From Sipunculus nudus (lineage: Eukaryota > Annelida > Sipuncula > Golfingiida > Sipunculidae): a stretch of 64,000 bases of DNA. This document shows positions 1 through 11,200 of this stretch, piece by piece (position 1 is the stretch's first letter; each line of letters opens with the position of its first letter). Under the pieces are notes generated by a model that saw only the letters and a list, made by a program, of their open reading frames with translations, did no database searches and was not told the DNA's origin. The position numbers and the translations under genes are program-made. The DNA lies in NCBI GenBank assembly GCA_026874595.1, contig CM049321.1:23245979-23309978 (forward strand). The letters run 5' to 3'.

Positions 1-418
1 CCCTTCTTATACCGCATTTAACGGATTTATTCATGAAATTATTTATCTCCTGGATATTTGCACAAGATACATGTGCCCATGCTGAATACGAGCAAACACC
101 AGGCAGGCCGATATATAACAGATATTGTGATATATGCATCATGTTTTAACATTACCGCTCCATGTACATAGGTGAAGGCAATGGTTGTGAAGGCGCATTG
201 AAACATCTCTATAGTTGTTTGTGGTGACATGGCATGCAAAGCAACGCAATCGATTTCTTATTTGCACAGCTCTGGTTGGTCATATTCAGTGAACAACACA
301 TTGACCTTTGCACCGGAAATTATGTACTACTGTGAGACAACATACTAAATTATTAGTTAAAGAACAATAACCTGACCAGAATATATATACATACCGTATA
401 TAAATTAACTCGACTTGT

Positions 419-470
419 CTGTCACCTGATGAAGGAGCCTGTGAGTTCCGCAAGCTCGTGCAACCTATTT
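419..470 (+). ncRNA. Possible degenerate hammerhead-like motif
   Basis: CAC-CTGATGA is followed by a stem II of GGAGC/GTTCC and then GCAAG where GAAA would be required, with a short GTG that could pair with CAC. The first core box is intact but the second is altered, so it should be inactive. It may be a relic of the same element class as the 4796-4843 ribozyme, or chance. Confidence 0.25.
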
Positions 471-512
471 AAAAGTTATTAGAAACTAAGGCGTCACCTC
501 TCATTTATACTT

Positions 513-514
<2 letters not shown>

Positions 515-567
<53 letters not shown>
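515..567. repeat. (TA)n microsatellite
   Basis: About 53 bp of uninterrupted TA. Others of similar length are listed separately where they touch a gene or element. Confidence 0.97.
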
Positions 568-568
<1 letters not shown>

Positions 569-1877
569 CAAAGGTATATATAAACAAAGCTAGAGATAAG
601 CTCACAGATTCTTGTTTTAACAGTCAGAACAGGATTCTTTTAATCTTCAATAATTCAAAACGAAGGAAACCATGAAAATTAAGCATGGCTGTAAAAAATG
701 TTGACCTTGCAATCAACATAATTAAGTAGTCATATATCTGGAATCTCCATGACTGCTTAATTACCTAATGACAAATTTAAAAGTAGGACAGTTCTTTCGG
801 TCTAAAAGTCCTAGCAATTAAAGAATGCAATATGAAATTTTATGTAAACTTGGCATATTTTTGTTTTGTTTTGAAAATCATACAATAGTTCACTATCGGG
901 TATTTAGTGTTTGGAACAAGAGAAACTGTTAACAACAGTGTTACGCGCAAGGTCAGGGGAGTAGGGGTTCATCCATACTGCGGCATCTCTGCGTATTCTG
1001 AAGTCACGTTATCAGAGAGAATACCACAAGGTATATTTTGCATAGTACTCGGAACACTAACCATGACTCACTTTGCAAAATGATAGTTGTTCCTGTATAG
1101 AATGTATAGATCTGTCTATTTGTGCTTGCCTCTGTCTCTCTTAACAATTCCAATGAATTCATTTATTAAATGGCATTTTGACAGGACCTGGAACATGAAT
1201 TATTAAAAGTGTGAAGGTCGTCCTAATATTGATGGTTTATGGGGTATGATTTTTAAAGGTAGCAGAACTGTAAAAAAAACTATATATAAATTAATTCAAA
1301 ATTAAATCATTAAGTATATATTATTTAAATCCGGAACAGTGTTTTTTTAGATGCTATACATAATTTTGTCATTTTAACTGATATTCATGTAAAATTTTAA
1401 CATTAAAACTTAAAAAAAAGATAATATACAGTACGATATATTGAGCACCCAGTAACAGCAAGCCACTTTTTATCAAGGTAATATTAAACTAAATCCCACT
1501 GTCTCAAAAATGACTTCTCTGTTTTTACTCTTTCATGCCTGTACCTACCTGAAAACTGAAATTTTAAGTTTTGATTCGATTAATTTAATATTCTACTTTA
1601 ATTTTAATTAAATCCTATGAAATTTCACAGTTATTTTGAATATTACCACTTTGATCCTCAGCACGAATGCAAACATGCAATGTAAAGTTATTTGCAACAC
1701 GTTTATTTTACCCCGGCAGTAAATGCAGTAAGTATATGTATGCAGAGCGGTTCCTCAATGTGTGCTCTCAGTTTCAATGTGTGCGTCGTCATCATCCCAC
1801 AACATGGACCCCCAACCCCACATGGCGGAGGCTTGCATTCCTTAGAATGCAGATTTCTGGTTCTGTCTTTTCAACAG

Positions 1878-1925
1878 GTTTGAGTGGATCAAAATCCGAA
1901 TGTTCCAATCGAAAGTCATGCCAAT
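1878..1925 (+). CDS. Linker mini-exon 1 of the SUEL-Ig gene
   Basis: A 48-bp phase 1-1 exon lies between an AG acceptor (1876-1877) and a GTAAGT donor at 1926. It reads LSGSKSECSNRKSCQ after the split codon, with two cysteines. The donor-side sequence, and intron sequence upstream near 1640-1670, resemble those of the mini-exon at 5785-5826, which suggests the two arose by duplication around the lectin exon. Because the exon is short, it rests on splice sites, phase and this paralogy. Confidence 0.55.
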
Positions 1926-3251
1926 GTAAGTAAATGCTCTTTTTTCCTTGAATTCATGATACATACAGTGGTTAGAATATGCGGTGGCTCATATAGGACA
2001 ACCAGAAAATTATATTTTATCTCGTTCCCACACGATAACATTGCGTTCTCACTCGATATGTTTCCCTGGCGATAATTTTTTCGTTCCCACTGTATAGTAT
2101 CTTGATCCCAAGTGATAATTATTTCGTTCCCCTGCGATAGTATTACTTTTGCACGAGAAAAATAAAGTTAACAATACAGTGAAACCTATATCCTAAATCC
2201 CAAGCATGTTTCTCTTCATTAGAATAACCAACGCATTGAAATCGGCTTTAAAATTTACTCTAATGCGTTCGGCAAAAATGCACATACAATAAAAATACAC
2301 ACAAACAATGTAAGATGCATTAATGCTCTGACATACAACATACAATGAACATTCTTGTCCAAATAAAAGGTTTAGCTAGCATGGCATATTAATGGGTGCG
2401 CATGCGAATATTTAAAGGAACGTATTTATGGGAACGAGATATTATATCTCTCTCTATATATATATATATATTATCATAATTAATCGTATTTAATAAGTAT
2501 GAGTTAGATGGCACCTCGATAAACCTTTGGCAAAATAACGACTTTTTTTCTTGATTTGCTAGACGATATGGAAAATGACCCCCCTTGGAACACACCTGAC
2601 ATCGTCCCCAACATTTGAAGTTAAAAAAAAAAAGAAATTTCCGAAGGGGCCACAGAGGAGTTGCCCGACAAAGGTTGAGAGCTACCACCGTCAGCTATAA
2701 TTGATTTAATTAGACCAAATGCATCCTGTCTTCTTTATTTCAGATAAAATCTCCACGGAAGTCATATGTGAAGGAAAGGTCGTCAATATAAGCTGTGCTG
2801 AGGACCAAAAAATAAAGGTTATCGATGCTCTCTATGGAAGGGATAACACATATCATTGTCCATATTCCAAAATAGAAGCTATGCAAATTACCAATTGTTC
2901 AGTCTCAAATGCTAAAGGAAAGGTAGAAGAAAAGTGCAAGGACACGTCCTCTTGTTCGTTCACGGCTAATAACAGTTTTTTCTCGGAACCATGTGGAGGC
3001 ACATTCAAGTACCTGCGCCTCAGTTATGCCTGTTCCTGTGAAACATCTGGTGAGTTTGTGTTACTTTCAACTTAATTTCAAGTGAAGTAAAGTCAATTGA
3101 AATAAATAAAAAAAAAAATAAAAAATAGATAATTACGAAAATGAAATTGGTAACGTATTTTCTAATGAAAGTCATCACGCGTCTGCCTAAATAAAAAAAG
3201 GGGGATTTTGTATAAACAAAAAGAATTATCTATATATTACATGGTGGGATA

Positions 3252-3308
<57 letters not shown>

Positions 3309-4495
3309 TAGAACCCCACAATTACGACCACCCTGGGGACTGAGCAAAGTGGTCGTAATCTGGGGGTGGTCGTATTTGTGAAACTCTTACCTCGGTCGCA
3401 TATAACACGCTGATGTTTAACGTGTATTAAACTGCATATCTTTAATGTGAATTATAAAAAATATTTGACTCAACTGGCCCTTATGTTGAATGATTCTTTT
3501 GTGTGTAGCTGAAAAGATAACAAAATTATTTTATAAATTTATTCATGATAAAAATTAATATGCATGTATACCCATACGTAGTGACTGATGATAACACATA
3601 ATTACACTAGAGGCAATACGATGACAAATTACTGAATACATATTTAACATAACACGTGGCTGTCATATATTTAGCCTTCCGCTTGAGTATATATTGCGTG
3701 CACTTGAGTTTTACCGACGCTTAACTGCTGATCCAGTTGGTGCTGACTGCGTCCTGGTGTTGCCGCCTTTATTAACGCCACAAGGAGAGCTCTTTCAGAG
3801 GCATGGTCGCAAAATAGCAAGCAATTTGAATGCACTGAACAAGTACAGAAAAAACTGACAGCGATCTATCAGATAAGGCAAGGCAGGCTTTATTTATACA
3901 TTTTGCCGACTGCTCAAATGTCAGTGTGAGTAAGGTATGAAAACATTTAGGATTAACTAGGTCGTTAATTTGACCAATGAGGATCGAACAATATGTGATG
4001 AGTTGAAATATTAAGCTCTCACTCCCGCACTTAGGGTAGTTGTAATACAGGTGATCACTGAGGGGCAATTAGCATCGCTAGCCCAAGACCCCAGTGCAGA
4101 CCGGCTCATTAAGTAATCAGGCCGATGGTTACCCTCTGTGATCTATAACCTACGCCACAACGAGTCCCAACGCAGACACCGAGTAATGCGGAACCAGATT
4201 AACACTCAGGTTGAGAAACCTTGTTACCCGCTTTGATCTTTCGTTAAGGCGCCTGTGACAAGGTGCAGCCATTGACTCGTGACAAATGTTGTTTCAGTAC
4301 TTCTCAGCGGTGGTCGCATTAACCGGGTCGCATTAGCGCTAGAGCCAGGAAATCTGTCGTAATTCTGAATTCAGGGGTGGTCGTAATTTTGAGTAATTTA
4401 TACACATTAATAAGCTAAAAAAATTCGGGACCAAGCAAAGTGGTCGTAATTGTGGGGTGGTCGCAATTGTGGGGTGGTCGCAAGGCGGGGTTGCA

Positions 4496-4549
<54 letters not shown>

Positions 4550-5240
4550 TTTGTTCTGAATAAAAGGATTATTTGTATGCGCATATATAAACATTTGTGT
4601 CCGATTGATTAAAAAAATGCAATCGTTTTAATCGAAAAAGATAAAAAAGGTCTATCATTGATATAATCGATATTGGAACACCAGTATATATATATATATA
4701 TATATAGAAGGTAGAGTTACCCTCAGTTGTAAAGTGCTATATGGCCTACAGGCTAGGCCAGAGCGATATAACACTGATGAAAAATAACGCTGTAAATTCA
4801 CTACAGTCTGTTTCACGGGATGCGACCCGATCATCAGGTGAATGTTATTAGAAGTGGTTTGAAAAGACGAGACTTAACGGGATTACGAGTTTATGCTTTG
4901 TGCGTATCGGGGAGAGCATTCAAATGACTGACACTGATCCTAATGTCTTCGGGGGCACAATAGGACTGGGCGGGGTACACGTGCGATACTGGAACATAAC
5001 AGGGCAAAGAGGTTTGTTGTTGTTTTAATGTTTGTATTTAATGCAAAGACATTTTACAAGGATGCCCATTTAGCATAGTAAGCTTTTTTTTGATAGGGTC
5101 CTGGGTACAGTGAACATTTCAGTAGTATACACATATGATATAAAATATAAAAAAAATATAAAATACACATATACCATGAAAATACACATTAAAACAACAA
5201 GAAAAAAACCTGTTTGCTGTGTTGTTTTTCTTCAGTGTTG

Positions 5241-5294
<54 letters not shown>

Positions 5295-8142
5295 ATGGGT
5301 GGGTGGATGTGCCTCCAGAATTACCCAAACCTAGCTCTAAATTTGGTCTTTTGCCCGTCGAACAATCACACACGCATTCCTGGACTGCCCTACAGTGATC
5401 GTAAGTGCACTCGTATCCTAACGTCACTGTTATGCTTACTAGTCCCAGCCAGTCGAAACGAAAGCCTCTTGTCTGCGACTGGTCACGGTCGCAAATGATC
5501 GTGACTCAGCTGTAATTTTAAGGCTTATCAGCTGCAAGGATGTATCCAATAAAATACAATTATAATTGTATAAGGCAAAGCTGTAATACAGTCAGCATCC
5601 CGAATCCAATGCCTTGTATATTCCTTTCTATGAATTCTCACAGTAATTTAAGATTTCATGAGTTTGATTCTCAGCAAGAATGCAGACTAACAATTATTAT
5701 TTCAAGCCCTCAATTTGACTTAATGTATGGACTATAGGTTAATGTTTATTTTTCTAATTTATTTTTAACCTTTATTTACCGCAGATTCGAAAGAAACCGC
5801 CTGTCAGCTTCAGCACGCATGTGACTGTAAGTAAATGCTCTTTCATACGTGGTTCCATTTTGCATTTAAAGGCTTGGAATATATTAAATAGGTATGCGTT
5901 AGGTGGCGGTGCGATAGTCACGTTTTACCTGTTATATCCTGATGTTAACCAGACCCGGTGACTAATGCACGTAGGGAACCTGGGTAATCAAGGTGTCCTT
6001 GTAAGGCGCACTCGTTTGTGAGTGAAGCACAACCGTTGGGCCCGGCCTTCTAATAAACCAGCAGATGTGGGGCCGACCTGACAAAATCTCAGAGCCTCGG
6101 ATGAGATTCAACCTCACGATTCTCCGTCTTTGAGTGCAGTGCTACACTTCTGAGATTCAGATACATGTGCCCAGCTGGCTGTTTTGCCCTTATATTGGAT
6201 ATGTTCACAGTATGCAAGGTTCAACAGCGATGGCAGTAGGGATGTTTCCTGCAAAGTGCTATTATTATTGTGCGTGGACAAGTTGCTATATAGTACGCCT
6301 TCCAAGTCCTATTGCTTGTTTATATCTTGCATTTAAATTCATGATAATTTAAATCAGTTTCATGCAAATGCAGGGCTGTGTTTAGCTATCTGACCATTGC
6401 TGTGTGCATCATGTAGTAAATCAAACATGAATAATAATGAGGACTATTAAGGCCTAATGATTTTACTACTACCTCCATCGTTCCCTTATCATGTTTGTTA
6501 CATCATTCGTATTTAAACATTTACTAAACCTGAAAAGACTACGCATTATTAATAATGATAATATCTGCATACATAACAGTCGTAGAAAACTAATTCCTCT
6601 TGATAAATATTAGATCCAAAGAAGAGTGTCAGTTTCGTCAAAAATCTGACAAACCAGGATGTGAAACTAGATGATGCGATCACGCTGTATGTGGTACTGA
6701 ACCAGTCTGATGTTCAAGTGGGGTGGAAAAAAGATGGTGTCGACATTGTTCGATCGGACCACGTGATTATAGGTCACTCCAATTCAACCCATCATCTCGT
6801 CATCACGAGGGTTACACATAATGACACCGGGCTATATGCCATTGAGCTGCCAGGAGGCCACAACTCCTCTTGTTTGCTCAGTGTGACTGGTATGTCTTAA
6901 ATTTGTCATTTAATTCGCATCTACAATATTTAAAAGCTTTGATTCCCTCAATAGTACACCACCATATGTAAAAATTGCAAATCGATACGTATTTTTTTAA
7001 ATAAATTTAGGTCTTATTTCATTAAAACATTCATGACAAAATTTCGTATTTCGTACCCTAACAGCTAGGTAACGAAGGCATACCTTTCTGCCCTAATTGT
7101 TCAGACATGAATACACATTTTTTCTGTATTCCTTATAATCTTCGGAAAAGTATTCTGTACCGTTTAAACATAGATCCAGAGATGAACGCCGTTTTCGTTA
7201 GAAACCTAACCGACCAGGTAGTGACACTGGGTGACCCGGTAAAGCTGGATGTGGAACTGAACCAGTCTGATGTCCAGGTGGTGTGGGAAAAAGACGGTGT
7301 CGTCATTGGTGGATCGGATAACGTGATTATTGGTTACTCCAGGTCAACTCATCACCTCGTCATCACTAGGGTTACACATAATGACACTGGGCTATATTCC
7401 TGTGAGCTGCCCGGAGGCGACATCTCCTCTTGCTTGATTAGTGTGACTGGTATGTCTTAAAGTTGTCATTTACTTAAAATCTACGATATTTTTAAGATTT
7501 GGTTCTGTCAACAGTTCACCACCGTTTGTGAAAAGTACAAATGGATACTTATTTAAAAAGAAAATTAGTTCCCGATTCAGTAAAACATTCATGACAAATT
7601 TGGATAGTATTTCGTAACGTACCAGTTAGGGCACGAAAGCGTCCCGTTCTTCTCTAACTGTAAGGACATGAAAGCACATCTTTTCTGTATTCTCAATAAT
7701 CTTGGTAAATACAAATTCTGTTTTGTTTAAACATAGATCCAGAGATAAACGCCCTTTTTGCCACAGTAAAAGTAAACAGTTGTGTAAAAAAAAAAAAAAA
7801 AACTCCGATGATTTTATGTTTTCCTTAAATTCTTATAAAAGTATTCTGCTTCTTTAAAAATAGATCCAAAGAAGAACGTAAGTTTCATCAGAGAGCTCAC
7901 AGACCAGGTGGCGACACTAGGTGACCCGGTCAAACTTGAGGTGGAACTGAACGAGTCTGATGTTGAAGTGGTGTGGAAAAAAGAGTATACACCCATTGGC
8001 GGATCGGATCACGTGACAATCAGGAATCATTGTACCACCCACCAACTCATTTTCTACAGCGTCCGACCGGATGACTCGGGGAAATATTCCTGCGAGCTTC
8101 CAGGAGGGTTAAAGTCTTTCTGCTTCCTGACTGTGACCGGTA

Positions 8143-8217
<75 letters not shown>

Positions 8218-11200
8218 TACGGCCTGGCCTAACGACCATCTCAGTTTACCGACCACCTCAAAATAACAATCACTTTCTCACGGTCCTAGTTCGTATTTTA
8301 TCTGTAAATCAGGCCTCGTTTAGACGACCACAACTTTATCGAGTTCTCCTTTGGTGGTCGTACCACCAACAGTTACTTATTGGCATATAATTTGAGACTT
8401 CCTGGATTCTTCACATGTAGATGCTGTAAACAAATTACTCTGAAAAAATCATTCCTCGCTTATAAGGTGGAGTATAAAGGCGTGAGTCAAAACGTTCATA
8501 CATACAAGAGCATGATTAGTAGATTGATGAATATCACAGACCCAGTGAATATATTGTATCAAGCGCCTGTGATTTATTATCCCCCTTCCCAAAATGTGTG
8601 TGTGTGTGGGGGGGGGGGGGTATATGTCACCTCCCGTATCACAGGCACTCGTTTCCCGCACTAAAATGGCTTGGAAACCGTTAACACACCGATGATGGGC
8701 GATACACCAGTAATAAAAAAACTGGTATATCGCCCATCCTCGGTGTGTTTACGGTTCCCAAGCCATTTTAGTGCTGGAAACGAGTGCCTGTGTCCCGTAT
8801 TAACAACATATGTGCCAGTGAAAAGGCGGCAATTTTGAACCGTGCTAGTTTATCACACTAGATGACATTATTTAACTATTGGTGGCCCATACAGTTCCAT
8901 TAATGTTTATGATAGTATTTACGGGGCCCCTAATGACCACACCTGGTGACGGTTTTATTTATATTCAATGATGCCATAATCAAATTAATATTACAATTTA
9001 ACAAGTACAAATGCAGGAAAATCCGTAGACAATTTGTGAATGCAAATGAAATATTTTTTTTCGGGTTCCAGTTGTTGGGGTTTTGCTATTCTGGTTATGT
9101 TCATTTGCAATATTCGTGTTTAAACGAAGTGCGCTGTGTCATGTTAATATGATAACTACAACTTTAATATCTCCTTTTGATGACCAGATCTGTAATAGGA
9201 CACATTTTGGGGTATTCGATGCAGTGACTATTAAACCACTTTTCTGAGTCTGGTTTTTTTTTTGGTGCTATCTGTGTAAAGTTCAATGTTTGATATCATT
9301 TTTATTTTTTAACTGGATATGCCCCCTCGTTATAAAGACAAATTTTTTGCCCAGCTTACTGAAAGGCGCTTTTTCCGTCGTCCGTCCGGGCGTCCGTAAG
9401 CAGGGCTCAAACCTAGAGACTTGTTACAAGATGACCATGTAGGTTAATAAAAAATATCCTGGGAAACCTGGAATAAGGTGACTGCGACCAATACCTTTTG
9501 AGCTATGGGGCTCCTAATTACCCCCAGAATAATTACTAATTTGACACAAAACCTCCAGCATCTTGATAACTAAGGTTTCAAGAAATCCTTTATTTGTTAT
9601 ATTTAAGGTCTTTTAAGAAATGATCTATTTAATATATTAAGGTTTTATAAAAGAAAATCATTAATTTTTTATTACTTTAAGAGACATGGTACTTCTTGTA
9701 TAGTTGACCTTGGGTCAAGAATAGCATGTGATACATAGGGTTCTTCAATGTGACAAATGTGTATACCAGCCAGCAAGCTTTGTTTACGTGTACAGCAGAG
9801 ACACAGAGTCAAGGGTTAACCTGCCCTGGGACAGTGCTGTCTGTCCAAGTACAGCCAGGTCAGACAATTGACAAGTCGATGTAGCCTTGAAGTGTCTGGG
9901 ACAGCATGAGTGTCACCAGTACTTGCCAGATTGTTAAAGAGAGAAGGTGTTTCCAGACAAGCATAAAAATAAAATAATACCGGTGATAGCAAGTTACTCA
10001 GACATCAAAATGGACTTTGTAAAATACCTGGGAATAACAAGAAGTATGATGAAGTAGTGGAACCTTGTGCTATTTTTATATGAAACATTGATCAGCCCAG
10101 GTCAATAGACTTAACATAAGGATCATGCATAACAGCGTGGCTAGCCATGAAGATTTGGTGTACACAAAAACTCCACTTTGATACTATGGGAAGTGACAAC
10201 TAAATGAAGCAAAAGTGAACTTGAACAATATTTGTTACATATGCATTAAATGAATTTATTGAAGAAGCTCAACCAAGAGGAAATGTTTGAATGGACTTTG
10301 TATTGTTTTATTTGGACGCTTACAAATCGTAAGTAGAAACTCATTGATATTGTATGATTGATCATTGGTATAGTAATTTGTTATATGTCTCATATGATGC
10401 TGGAGTTGGCATAATTATAGAATGTATTATTGTTTTATTTTTATATAAATAGTTATATTTTACGTTGGATTTGTTTGTTATTTATCATCCTTGATCGCTG
10501 CGAAAGACATAGTCACTTAAATAAACAATGAACTGAAAATCATCATATATACACATATATTTGTGACATAATGCATGGTTTGCTTTGAGTCTTGTCTTGA
10601 ATATTATACATGACAAGTTTTGTCAGTTCCAGAAAACTGGTGGCGCCACCTGGCAGACCTATTGATTTACAGACCTGTCGGAATTCCCGTATGGCCACCA
10701 CAGCCCGATCGCTGATTTTCCTCCGCGCCCGATAACTCAACAAAAACTTGTTGCAGAGCCCCCAAATTCATAGGGATGATTGGTAACTATATGGGCTCCG
10801 GACTTATTGAATAACAGACCTGTTGGAATTCCAATTTGGCCGCCACAGGCAGATCACTTATTTTCTTTTGCACGCGGTAACTCAACAACAACCCTAATGC
10901 ACCTTTCCCAAATTCACAGGGATGGTTGGTGGCTATTAGGGCTCCAGACCCATAGAATTACAGACCTGTCTTGATTCCAATATGGCTGCCACAGCCCAAT
11001 CGCTTTTTTTCATTCGCGCGCGATTACTCAACAACAACATACTGCAGCTTTCCCAAATTTACAGGGATTGTTGGTACATATTAGGGCGCAAGACCAATTG
11101 AATGGCAGACCTGTTGGAATTCGAATATGGCCGCCCCAGCCCGATCGCTGATTTTCTTTCGCACGCGATAACTCAACAACAACCAACTGCAGCTTTCCCA

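Larger units (their letters stand above)
1..1877. other. Upstream intronic or flanking DNA, no coding exon found
   Basis: AT-rich sequence with a TA tract (515-567) and a hammerhead-like relic. I found no signal-peptide exon with a phase-1 donor. The SUEL-Ig gene probably begins to the left. Confidence 0.5.

Noticed and set aside
4773-4800. A plus-strand CTGATGA at 4774 as another hammerhead
   Set aside because: No GAAA box or pairing stems follow on that strand.
8149-8214. Open frames made of alternating Tyr-Ile over TA tracts (also at 4500, 5240, 22804)
   Set aside because: They are translations of microsatellite DNA.
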